From NCBI RefSeq assembly GCF_030527965.1, contig NZ_JAUMZU010000023.1, positions 1 through 36,902 of the forward strand: a stretch of DNA of 36,902 nt, given 5' to 3'. This document shows positions 8,565-14,788 of the stretch, piece by piece. How positions within the stretch are numbered: the first letter of the stretch is position 1; each line of letters starts with the position of its first letter. Below the pieces are notes generated by a model. The model had not been told where the DNA came from, made no database searches, and saw nothing but the letters and a program-made list of their open reading frames with translations. Source of the stretch: Neisseria sp. Its GTDB lineage: Bacteria > Pseudomonadota > Gammaproteobacteria > Burkholderiales > Neisseriaceae. The position numbers were made by a program, and so were the translations under genes.

Positions 8565-9884
8565 ATGGCAGCATCTAAAAATAAAATGAGCGTTGTCCAA
8601 TTGACCATTCTGACAGTCGTCAATATGATGGGTTCGGGCATTATCATGCTACCTGGCAAACTGGCTCAGGTAGGTACAATATCTATTTTATCGTGGCTGG
8701 TAACAGCCGTTGGTTCCATGTGTTTGGCCTACGCTTTCGCCAAATGCGGACGGTTCAGCAAAAAAAGTGGTGGTATGGGCGGTTATGCCGAGTACTCTTT
8801 CGGCAAAGGCGGTAACTTCATGGCCAACTACACTTATGCCGTTTCGCTATTGATTGCAAACGTTGCCATTGCCATTTCGGCCGTGGGCTATCTTAAAGTG
8901 TTAATGGGCTGGGATTTGTCACCATTGCATGTTGCGATTGGTACTATCCTATTTGTATGGGCAACCATGGTGGCCAACTTTGGTGGTGCTTCTATTACAG
9001 GTAAAATCAGTAGTTTTACCGTTTGGGGTGTTGTTATCCCTGTTGTTGGTGTTTCAGTGATTGGTTGGTTCTGGTTCAATCCAAGCATGTATGCCGGCGC
9101 ATGGAATCCACATAATATGTCGTTGGGTGAAGCTGTTCCTGCTTCTATTGCCATCACCCTGTGGGCTTTCTTAGGCTTGGAATCTGCCTGTGCCAACTCC
9201 GAAGCAGTTGACAATCCTGAGAAAAACGTACCTATCGCCGTATTATGGGGCACGCTGATTACTGCAATCATCTATATCGTATCAACTAACGTTGTGGCTG
9301 GTATCGTACCGAATGCCGAATTGGCTTCCTCTGACGCACCGTTTGGTATTTTGTTTGCCACTATGTTTAACAATCCGCTCATCGGTAAAATTATTATGGG
9401 CCTTATGGTTATCTCTTGTACCGGTTCATTGTTGGGTTGGCAGTTTACAATTGCCCAAGTATTCAAAACCGGTGCTGATGAAGGTTACTTCGTTAAACCA
9501 TTCGGTATTGCCACTAAAAACAATACTCCTCTCGTTGGTATGGTTATCATTGGTGTAATACAAACCGCTTTGGCATTGATGACCATCAGCCCGAGCTTGA
9601 GCAAACAATTTGATATTTTGGTTAATTTGGCAGTAGTGACCAACTTGATTCCATATATCTTATCGATGTCTGCCATTATTGTGTTGCAAAAAGCATCTAA
9701 TGTACCTCATAAAGAAATGGTGTTTACCAGCATCATCGCCTTCCTTGGTAACTTATATAGCTTCTATGCACTTTACGGTGCCGGTATGGAAGCCATGTAT
9801 TGGGGTAGTATGGTTGTCTTTGCAGGCTGGGTACTCTACGGTAAGGTTGTTTCCAAAAAATATGACCTTCATGAGCCTTTCTAA
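8565..9884 (+). CDS. potE: Putrescine:ornithine antiporter
   Basis: PotE, an APC-superfamily inner-membrane carrier with about 12 membrane helices, exports putrescine in exchange for ornithine, supplying SpeF with substrate. The 439-residue product closely follows E. coli PotE: VVQLTILTVVNMMGSGIIMLP at the first helix (residues about 9-29), KKSGGMGGYAEYSFGK, ITLWAFLGLESACANSEAV, and TNLIPYILSMSAIIVLQKASNVP. The start at 8565 has AAGGAAG about 7 bases upstream; an ATG 7 codons earlier in frame lacks a ribosome binding site. CadB and AdiC are relatives, but similarity and the speF partner indicate PotE. A strong terminator follows. Confidence 0.96.
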   Translation: MAASKNKMSVVQLTILTVVNMMGSGIIMLPGKLAQVGTISILSWLVTAVGSMCLAYAFAKCGRFSKKSGGMGGYAEYSFGKGGNFMANYTYAVSLLIANVAIAISAVGYLKVLMGWDLSPLHVAIGTILFVWATMVANFGGASITGKISSFTVWGVVIPVVGVSVIGWFWFNPSMYAGAWNPHNMSLGEAVPASIAITLWAFLGLESACANSEAVDNPEKNVPIAVLWGTLITAIIYIVSTNVVAGIVPNAELASSDAPFGILFATMFNNPLIGKIIMGLMVISCTGSLLGWQFTIAQVFKTGADEGYFVKPFGIATKNNTPLVGMVIIGVIQTALALMTISPSLSKQFDILVNLAVVTNLIPYILSMSAIIVLQKASNVPHKEMVFTSIIAFLGNLYSFYALYGAGMEAMYWGSMVVFAGWVLYGKVVSKKYDLHEPF

Positions 9885-9903
9885 GATTTTGTGTTCAAGA
9901 ATT

Positions 9904-9943
9904 AAAAACACCATTGCTGTGTATTCATGGCAATGGTGTTTTT
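9904..9943 (+). terminator. Rho-independent terminator after potE
   Basis: AAAAACACCATTGC (9904-9917) pairs with GCAATGGTGTTTTT (9930-9943), a 14-bp perfect stem with a T run, about 20 bases after the potE stop. It closes the speF-potE operon. Confidence 0.9.
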
Positions 9944-9962
9944 AATTGTTTGTTTAAGCCCG

Positions 9963-9993
9963 CTTTGCCGGTTCTAGATCATAACCGGCAAAG
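9963..9993 (-). terminator. Hairpin downstream of the KilA-N gene
   Basis: CTTTGCCGGTT (9963-9973) pairs with AACCGGCAAAG (9983-9993), an 11-bp GC-containing stem 27 bases beyond the stop of the minus-strand KilA-N gene. The T run after it on that strand is poor, so termination may be partial. Confidence 0.5.
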
Positions 9994-10019
9994 TAAGCTT
10001 AAAATACCAATACGGGCTT

Positions 10020-10709
10020 TTACACAATGCCTGCCTGAAACTTTTTCCGTTCTCCCGTTGAATGTTCAAACAATAAAGCCTTGCGCTTCTCATAAGGCAA
10101 GCCTTGGCCGATTAAGGCTGCATTACGAGCTTCCAAACGTATCAGCATGGTAAGGGCTGCTTTATTCAACCGGTTACGCTTTACAGGTTTGAATTGCCCA
10201 GTTAAAGCGGCGTTGCACAATAACGCCTCATTGCTGTAATGATAGGGTTTGGTATCTTTACCCGAAGCTTGGCGGGAGGCCTTTATGATTTCAGCCATGA
10301 CTTGAAAGCCCAATTTACTTTCAGCTCTTGCAGCATGCCAGTCTTTACCATTTGCAATCAGGGTTTCTATTTGCTCGTCGCACCATAGGGCAAAATCAAT
10401 ATCACACCAGCGGGCAAAGGCTGAAGCTAGTTTGGGGTGCAGCCATATGTCTTTAGTGAAAGACTTTGAATGATCTTTTCTTGTTTTGATGAAATGGGCT
10501 TTTGTGATACGGGAAAATCTTTTATCACTTGCTGATTGTTTTTCTGTTTCACGTTTTAATAAGGCTTCTATATACCGTTCTGTTTCAGGGAGCTGCAGCC
10601 ACTCGTAGAGTTGTTTACTGAACATGGCGGCAATCTCGGTAGCGTTAAACCATGCTTCACGGGTGGAGTAAACGGCCGAACCTTGATAATCAAGTGTGAT
10701 CGTTTTCAT
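10020..10709 (-). CDS. KilA-N domain protein (phage-derived)
   Basis: A 229-residue protein whose N-terminal half fits the KilA-N DNA-binding domain common in tailed phages. The matching parts are AVYSTREAWFNATEIAAMF (about 12-30), FIKTRKDHSKSFTKDIWLHPKLASAFARW (about 73-101) and CDEQIETLIANG. The C-terminal part (from about 125) is not recognised; it contains a basic stretch KPVKRNRLNKAALTMLIRLEARN. The start overlaps the preceding HTH gene by 4 bases (ATGA), so the two are co-translated. The last codons (KKFQAGIV) are encoded by a one-mismatch DUS at 10028-10039. Such proteins are often antirepressor-like or regulatory in prophages; the role here is unknown. No other phage structural genes are nearby. 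Confidence 0.85.
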   Translation of the reverse strand: MKTITLDYQGSAVYSTREAWFNATEIAAMFSKQLYEWLQLPETERYIEALLKRETEKQSASDKRFSRITKAHFIKTRKDHSKSFTKDIWLHPKLASAFARWCDIDFALWCDEQIETLIANGKDWHAARAESKLGFQVMAEIIKASRQASGKDTKPYHYSNEALLCNAALTGQFKPVKRNRLNKAALTMLIRLEARNAALIGQGLPYEKRKALLFEHSTGERKKFQAGIV

Positions 10710-10987
10710 TTTTCCGCTCCTTTTTGAGATGCCAGTGAATAAATACCGATACGGTGCTTTACTCCTGTGCTGCTGGTTTCTTCACACCATGTTGGGGTAA
10801 TGTGGTGGCCACGTTTGAGCAGTGCCAAGGCACGAGGAGTAGGGCAGCAAATACGCATTGCTCGAAGCTCAAGCATACTGTGCGGCCGTTCTTGATGGCG
10901 TTGAGTATGATTGCCAGTAAAACGAATCGGAGCATAATTCGTTTGCGATTGGAATTGGCCGCTTTGTGCGGTCGTTTCTGTTTTCAT
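10706..10987 (-). CDS. Small phage-type helix-turn-helix protein
   Basis: The 93-residue product starts MKTETTAQSGQFQSQ. This start has GGGAG 6-7 bases upstream and lies just past the stop of another reading frame, so I prefer it to the longer open frame that extends to 11233. The region TGNHTQRHQERPHSMLELRAMRICCPTPRA then LLKRGHHI resembles short phage HTH domains of the form 'xxLRxLGIxxPxxRxxELRxxGHxI' (HTH_39-like). WCEETSSTGVKHRIGIYSL then resembles their usual C-terminal strand pair. The segment before the HTH looks a few residues shorter than relatives I recall. Overlaps the KilA-N start by 4 bases. A regulator in a phage-derived operon is the best guess. Confidence 0.6.
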   Translation of the reverse strand: MKTETTAQSGQFQSQTNYAPIRFTGNHTQRHQERPHSMLELRAMRICCPTPRALALLKRGHHITPTWCEETSSTGVKHRIGIYSLASQKGAEK

Positions 10988-10998
10988 GGTCAGCTCCC

Positions 10999-11233
10999 TT
11001 ATGCGTTGACTTGATTGTGCAGCCATTGCTTGATTCTGCTTGTCACATGCAAATGGCATTTGGCGCCTTGTGCTTTTCGGTTTTGCGGGAAAAATCTTGC
11101 TGTTTCTAATCGCTGTATTTGAAAGCCGGATCAATGGGGTAATGCCTTCGTGATGGCGTGCTTTGATTGTTTCTAGTTCAGCCATAGTTGGCCGGGCGTT
11201 ATCGAGTAAGTTTGATAAGTTGACTTGCTGCAT
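10999..11233 (-). pseudogene. Frameshifted small island protein (AlpA-like?)
   Basis: The frame starting at 11233 (MQQVNLSNLLDNARPTMAEL...) has GGAG about 10 bases upstream. After ...HHEGITPLIR its reading becomes unconvincing and runs into the next gene. Shifting frame near 11121-11130 gives FQIQRLETARFFPQNRKAQG then AKCHLHVTSRIKQWLHNQVNA, with a TAA at 10999-11001 directly before the ribosome binding site of the HTH gene. That is how a compact operon should look. A single extra base in CGGCTTTC explains the break. The second half faintly resembles AlpA/MerR-like excisionase ends (aromatic-Pro ... variable ... W). It may be a mutation, a sequencing error or programmed frameshifting; family identity is weak. 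Confidence 0.5.
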
Positions 11234-11237
11234 GGTT

Positions 11238-11282
11238 TTATATCTCCATTTGTAACAGCCAGCGGATTGCTGGTGTTTTCAT
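11238..11282 (-). CDS. 14-residue mini-ORF ahead of the frameshifted gene
   Basis: ATG at 11282 opens a frame reading MKTPAIRWLLQMEI, with its stop at 11238-11240 only 4 bases before the next ATG. The frame contains that gene's GGAG site, so translation of the mini-ORF could couple to it. The frame remains open upstream for 8 more codons (PIYNPQNCR). From memory, a TPAIRWL-like segment occurs at the end of small phage Ash-type ORFs, so this may be a remnant instead of a leader peptide. It has no clear ribosome binding site of its own. Confidence 0.25.
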   Translation of the reverse strand: MKTPAIRWLLQMEI

Positions 11283-11325
11283 ACGGCAATTTTGCGGGTT
11301 ATATATGGGTTATACGCAATAGAAA

Positions 11326-11365
11326 AACGGTTAAACCAATTGAATGAAATCAGGGTTTAACCGTT
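11326..11365 (-). terminator. Rho-independent terminator after the 237-residue gene
   Basis: AACGGTTAAACC (11326-11337) and GGTTTAACCGTT (11354-11365) form a 12-bp perfect stem. Reading the minus strand, it is followed by TTTTTCT. It lies about 35 bases after the stop of the upstream minus-strand gene and separates it from the downstream HTH/KilA-N genes. Confidence 0.8.
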
Positions 11366-11397
11366 CTGTAAGTTAGATATAGTAAGGGTTTCAGCGT

Positions 11398-12111
11398 TTA
11401 ACCATTAACTTTATTGTTTTTTTGCCTGTTTTTAAATTGTTGGGGACGGGTAAGGGTATCTACACGAGTAATTGCGGCTTGTGATGGTTTACAACCTAAG
11501 TGTTTTTCTAGGGTTTTTGCAATAAAATCCTGAATTTCTGCCTCCTTAGGCGGCTTTTTTCCTTTTTCTAGTTTATTCCAATATTCTTTAACAACAGTGC
11601 AAGCGACTTCAAATTCAGGGGTTGGATAAGAAGGTTGAAGCGGCTTAGATTCAATTTTTAAAGTAGTTTCAGGCTGTGTAATGGTTTCGGTTTTTACTTG
11701 TGGTGTTTTATTTTTCGACAGTGTCTGGCGTAACGTATAACATTGTTCGCGTTTGGCCCATTCTATGAGTACGTCCCGCATTACTAATGTTTGAGAAATA
11801 CAAACTTCATCAATACTGAAACTATCGGTTTTTTGATTTGCTGGATATAAGGAGCCGTTAAAATCATTAACTAAAAACAGTTGTTGTACTGTAAGGGTTC
11901 TCAAAATGATTCCGCTTAAGAATGCCTGTCGTGCAATACAAGCACGACGGTATTGTGCCGGATGAGCTATTTTTTCGGCCTCTTGAAAATTGGATATTGT
12001 GCTTGGATCAATTCCTCCCCATAGCAAGGCAGCTTGCTCTATAGTGTATAGTGGTGGTAATTTCCAATCAGATAAATCAGGTAATTCTACCGATGTTAAT
12101 TGCGCTTCCAT
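11398..12111 (-). CDS. Hypothetical island protein, 237 residues
   Basis: Function not recognised. The N-terminal half (about 15-115) contains WKLPPLYTIEQAALLWGGIDP and YRRACIARQAFLSGIILRTLTV. This is like uncharacterised proteins I recall from neisserial and other phage-like islands. A Lys/Thr/Pro-rich linker (about 130-160) follows, then a helical segment FEVACTVVKEYWNKLEKGKKPPKEAEIQDFIAKTLE and a basic tail QFKNRQKNNKVNG. GAGGAG lies about 10 bases before the ATG. No signal peptide or membrane segment. It is transcribed toward the HTH/KilA-N genes but ends at its own terminator. A further frame with a TTG start (12127-12204) precedes it, which I do not count as a gene. Confidence 0.7.
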   Translation of the reverse strand: MEAQLTSVELPDLSDWKLPPLYTIEQAALLWGGIDPSTISNFQEAEKIAHPAQYRRACIARQAFLSGIILRTLTVQQLFLVNDFNGSLYPANQKTDSFSIDEVCISQTLVMRDVLIEWAKREQCYTLRQTLSKNKTPQVKTETITQPETTLKIESKPLQPSYPTPEFEVACTVVKEYWNKLEKGKKPPKEAEIQDFIAKTLEKHLGCKPSQAAITRVDTLTRPQQFKNRQKNNKVNG

Positions 12112-12289
12112 CTTCTTAAACTCCTCTTAAACAATCGCTTTAACGCCCTTATGCTTAACCAGCGGTAGTAGTTTCACGACCGTAGTTTGATGTCTTAATA
12201 TCAATAAGCTCCTAATTTGAAACCTAATTGTACCCAATGTTCAGATAAACGACAGGGCGGCTTAATGTAGGTATGCAACAGATATTAAA

Positions 12290-12323
12290 AAAACTCCTAG
12301 ATTTTTGATTTTCTAGGAGTTTT
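12290..12323 (-). terminator. Terminator after ssrA
   Basis: AAAACTCCTAGA (12290-12301) pairs with TCTAGGAGTTTT (12312-12323), followed on the minus strand by more T. It lies 35 bases past the tmRNA 3' end. The AT-rich stretch 12130-12289 between it and the 237-residue gene holds no clear feature. Confidence 0.85.
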
Positions 12324-12357
12324 GTTGGTGTTTCAACATATTGCTGAAAACATAATT

Positions 12358-12719
12358 TGGTGGAGGCGGGGGGAATTGAACCCCCGTCCGAAAGTCCTCT
12401 ACAAAGCGTTCTACATACTTAGTCTTGTCAACTTAGTGTCTTATTCCCCTTGCGCCGACAGACAGGCTCGCGGGAAACCAGTTACCTTAAATCTTATTCC
12501 CTGCCAAGTAACCCGACAGGAAACCAGTCAATGTGAAATGACGTTGCGGTAGCTTGCGCTACACAGCCCATTGACCAACTGCTGCAACGGCTAGCCTTAA
12601 GCGGCTAAAGCGTAAGTTTCGTCGTTTGCGACTATTTTCGTTCAGTGTTTTACGGGAATCTGAGACCCCGGTATGCCCGCATCTGCTTCGCAACCCCCGT
12701 CGAAACCAAGATCGCCCCC
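12358..12719 (-). ncRNA. ssrA: tmRNA (trans-translation RNA)
   Basis: The minus strand starts GGGGGCGATCTTGGTTTCGA and ends ...GGTTCAATTCCCCCCGCC followed by TCCACCA, the tRNA-Ala-like domain with acceptor stem GGGGGCG/CGCCTCC and encoded CCA. The tag frame lies near 12596-12640 and reads GCAAACGACGAAACTTACGC..., giving the tag ANDETYALAA then a stop, the usual proteobacterial form. Length is 362 bases. tmRNA with SmpB rescues stalled ribosomes and tags the products for proteolysis. Its 3' end is a classic integration site for phages and islands, and the phage-like genes at 10020-12111 lie immediately downstream of it. Confidence 0.97.
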
Positions 12720-12825
12720 AGATTGGGAGTCTGATTATACGTGAGATGGCTTTGAATTACCAGTTTGTCGTTTGCGGGTATAATGCCTGTCTGAAAATGA
12801 ATATTTGAGAAAAGGGCTGGGATGT

Positions 12826-13326
12826 ATGTATGACGTGAACACGCATGACGTGCGTCGTTTTTTTGCGCAAGTATGGCAGCACCGATTGGCGCCTTTGCAA
12901 TTGGATGCGTTGCAGCAAAAGGCGTTGCGCATCATTGAAGCGCACCCTGAATACGGTCGTTATCTGGAAAATATTGAGGATTATCTGGATAAAACTTGGA
13001 CGCCTAAGGAAGGGGAAAGTAATCCGTTTCTGCATATGTCGCTCCATCTTTCGATACAGGAGCAGGCAGGCATTGATCAGCCGCCGGGCATACGCTCGAT
13101 TCATGAGCAATTATGTGCCAAATATCATGGCGACTGGGTGAAGGCCGAGCACGATATGATGGAAGCGTTGGCTGAAACTTTGTGGGAGGCGCAACGTTTC
13201 GGGCGCGGTTTGGATGTGAATGCTTATATGACGCGCTTGCGTAAGTTGGTGGGATTGGGGCAGGAGGACAATGCTCGAATCAATCCGCATGAAGTGGGGC
13301 TGTCTGATAAAATCAGCGGGCGTTGA
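12826..13326 (+). CDS. DUF1841 family protein
   Basis: A 166-residue soluble protein of unknown function, conserved in betaproteobacteria and Neisseria. Recognisable stretches are MYDVNTHDVRRFFAQVW at the N-terminus and the core NPFLHMSLHLSIQEQAGIDQPPGI (about 65-88). YHGDWVKAEHDMMEALAETLWEAQR and DVNAYMTRLRKLVG follow. The frame is open 7 codons upstream with a TTG, but family members begin MYDVNTHD, so 12826 is used. A DUS lies about 30 bases upstream, and a DUS inverted repeat downstream terminates it facing iscX. Confidence 0.85.
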   Translation: MYDVNTHDVRRFFAQVWQHRLAPLQLDALQQKALRIIEAHPEYGRYLENIEDYLDKTWTPKEGESNPFLHMSLHLSIQEQAGIDQPPGIRSIHEQLCAKYHGDWVKAEHDMMEALAETLWEAQRFGRGLDVNAYMTRLRKLVGLGQEDNARINPHEVGLSDKISGR

Positions 13327-13412
13327 TCGGATGTGAATTTGATTTGTTTTCGTGAGCAATGGTTTGGGTTTGGTATTGGCCTTAAGCTTGCCGAGTTATT
13401 TGAATGTAAGAA

Positions 13413-13440
13413 AGCCTGTCTGAAAATTTTCAGACAGGCT
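13413..13440. terminator. DUS-pair terminator between DUF1841 gene and iscX
   Basis: AGCCTGTCTGAA (13413-13424) and TTCAGACAGGCT (13429-13440) form a 12-bp stem with a 4-base loop and T/A runs on either side, between two converging genes. It can serve as terminator for both strands. Confidence 0.85.
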
Positions 13441-13445
13441 TTTGT

Positions 13446-13640
13446 TTATTCTGCTTCGTCTATCCACGCTTGCTGTACGGCTTCGAGAATTTTTTCTCCG
13501 CAGCGTGCGGGGTCGTCGTCAAAATCGGGCAGGGCAAGAATCAGTTCGCGTAATTGGGTAAAACGAACGGTTTTCGGATCGGTATCGGAGTGGCTATCAT
13601 AGAGTTCTTCTGCGATACGTTGTGTGTCGGTCCATTTCAT
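13446..13640 (-). CDS. iscX: Fe-S cluster assembly protein IscX
   Basis: IscX is a small acidic protein that binds IscS and iron and tunes Fe-S cluster synthesis. The 64-residue product has the family signature: MKWTDTQRIAEELYD at the N-terminus, DPKTVRFTQLRELILALPDFDDDP in the middle, and EKILEAVQQAWIDEAE at the end. It follows fdx on the same strand, as in the E. coli isc operon, with a 68-base gap. Confidence 0.95.
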   Translation of the reverse strand: MKWTDTQRIAEELYDSHSDTDPKTVRFTQLRELILALPDFDDDPARCGEKILEAVQQAWIDEAE

Positions 13641-13708
13641 GGTGCTGTTCCTTTGATATTTTTCGATTGGGCTTTATTGTTTATTTTTCAGCCGGTTGCT
13701 GTGTTGGT

Positions 13709-14050
13709 TTAGTGGTGTTCGCGGGCATGGTTGATGGTGTATTTCGGAATTTCCACAACCAAATCTTCATCCGATACTTTGGCCTGGCAACTTAGGCGGG
13801 ATTCGGCTTCTAAGCCCCAAGCCTGATCCAGCAGGTCTTCTTCGATTTCGCTCGGTTCTTCCAAGCTGTCGAAACCTTTGCGCACGATAACGTGACAAGT
13901 GGTGCAGGCGCAGGATTTTTCGCAGGCATGGTCAATTTCGATATCGTTATCCAATAATAAATCGCAGATGGTTTGACCTTCGGGGGCGTTTTCAATGGTT
14001 TTCCCTTCGGGGCAGAGGTCTGCGTGGGGCAGTACGGTAACTTTCGGCAT
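13709..14050 (-). CDS. fdx: ISC-type [2Fe-2S] ferredoxin
   Basis: The Isc ferredoxin donates electrons for cluster assembly on IscU. The 113-residue protein has the adrenodoxin-type cluster pattern C-x5-C-x2-C plus a distal Cys: Cys43, Cys49, Cys52 and Cys88, with the extra conserved Cys47 in HACEKSCACTTC. The acidic motif SEIEEDLLDQAWGLEAESRLSCQ is typical. It lies upstream of iscX on the minus strand. A reverse DUS (14075-14086) separates it from mntP, so it probably has its own expression unit with iscX. Confidence 0.96.
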   Translation of the reverse strand: MPKVTVLPHADLCPEGKTIENAPEGQTICDLLLDNDIEIDHACEKSCACTTCHVIVRKGFDSLEEPSEIEEDLLDQAWGLEAESRLSCQAKVSDEDLVVEIPKYTINHAREHH

Positions 14051-14119
14051 GTGTGTGTTTCCTATATGTTTGTTTTCAGACAGGCATTGTACCTGATTTG
14101 CTAGTGCTTGGCCGTAGGT

Positions 14120-14701
14120 TTACGACGCTTTGAACAGCCCTAAATGTTCGACCAAAATGGATGAGCCAATGATAATCAAAACGATGCCGCCGAAGATTTC
14201 GGCGCGTTTGCCGACGGCGGCGCCGAGGAAGCGGCCTAAAACAACACCGATGGCCGACATCAAAGTTGTGGCGGCGCCGATGGCGATGGCGGTAACGGTA
14301 ATGTTGACATCGAGAAACGCCAGCCCGACGCCGACAATCATGGAATCGATGCTGGTGGCTATCGCAGTGGTCAGGAGCAAAAGGTAACTGTTTTTTTTCT
14401 TACACTCTTGTTGTGTTTCATCGTCGTTATTGTGGGTGATGCCTTCGTGTATCATTTTGCAACCGAGCAGCAGCAGGGTGAAAGCCACCCAATGATCCCA
14501 GTCGGCGATAAATTGTTGGGCGACCGAGCCGCCGACCCAACCGATTAAGGGCGTAATGGTTTCGACGATGCCGAAAAGAAGGGCAATTTTTAAAACTTCT
14601 TTAGGGCTGGGTTGGTTGATGACCGCACCTTTTACAACGGAGGCGGCGAAAGCGTCCATCGACATGGCGAATGCTAATATGATTATTGCATATGCACTCA
14701 T
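14120..14701 (-). CDS. mntP: Manganese efflux pump MntP (MntX)
   Basis: MntP exports Mn2+ across the inner membrane and protects against manganese excess; the neisserial version has been called MntX. The 193-residue protein has six predicted helices, with the duplicated motif and conserved acidic residues Asp16 (FAMSMDAFAAS) and Asp119 (ATSIDSMIVG). A hydrophilic loop NNDDETQQECKKKNS lies between the two halves. E. coli mntP has a yybP-ykoY manganese riboswitch; only about 85 bases separate this gene from hscA and I see no such structure. It sits between hscA and fdx, interrupting the isc-type gene set. Confidence 0.93.
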   Translation of the reverse strand: MSAYAIIILAFAMSMDAFAASVVKGAVINQPSPKEVLKIALLFGIVETITPLIGWVGGSVAQQFIADWDHWVAFTLLLLGCKMIHEGITHNNDDETQQECKKKNSYLLLLTTAIATSIDSMIVGVGLAFLDVNITVTAIAIGAATTLMSAIGVVLGRFLGAAVGKRAEIFGGIVLIIIGSSILVEHLGLFKAS

Positions 14702-14788
14702 GTTTAAGGTTCCTTGAATTGTTTTTATTGTTAGCGGTTTCCGAACTGGTTGAGAAGAAACGGAAACGGTTTGTTTAAGCAGGCTTGA

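Noticed and set aside
9944..10019. A second copy of the ssrA 3' end marking the far edge of the island
   Set aside because: No match to the ssrA end was found by eye between potE and the KilA-N gene; only two terminator hairpins are there.
10706..11233. A single 175-residue gene upstream of the KilA-N gene
   Set aside because: Its middle has poor protein character, an internal ATG at 10987 has a good ribosome site, and the alternative frame gives a sensible gene end at 10999.
12127..12204. 25-codon frame with TTG start after AGGAG, ahead of the 237-residue gene
   Set aside because: Low-complexity, non-ATG, with poor spacing to AGGAG; probably chance or a phage fragment.
14702..14788. Manganese riboswitch upstream of mntP
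   Set aside because: The 87-base gap has neither the conserved motifs nor the helices of yybP-ykoY; only short A/G-rich sequence is seen.
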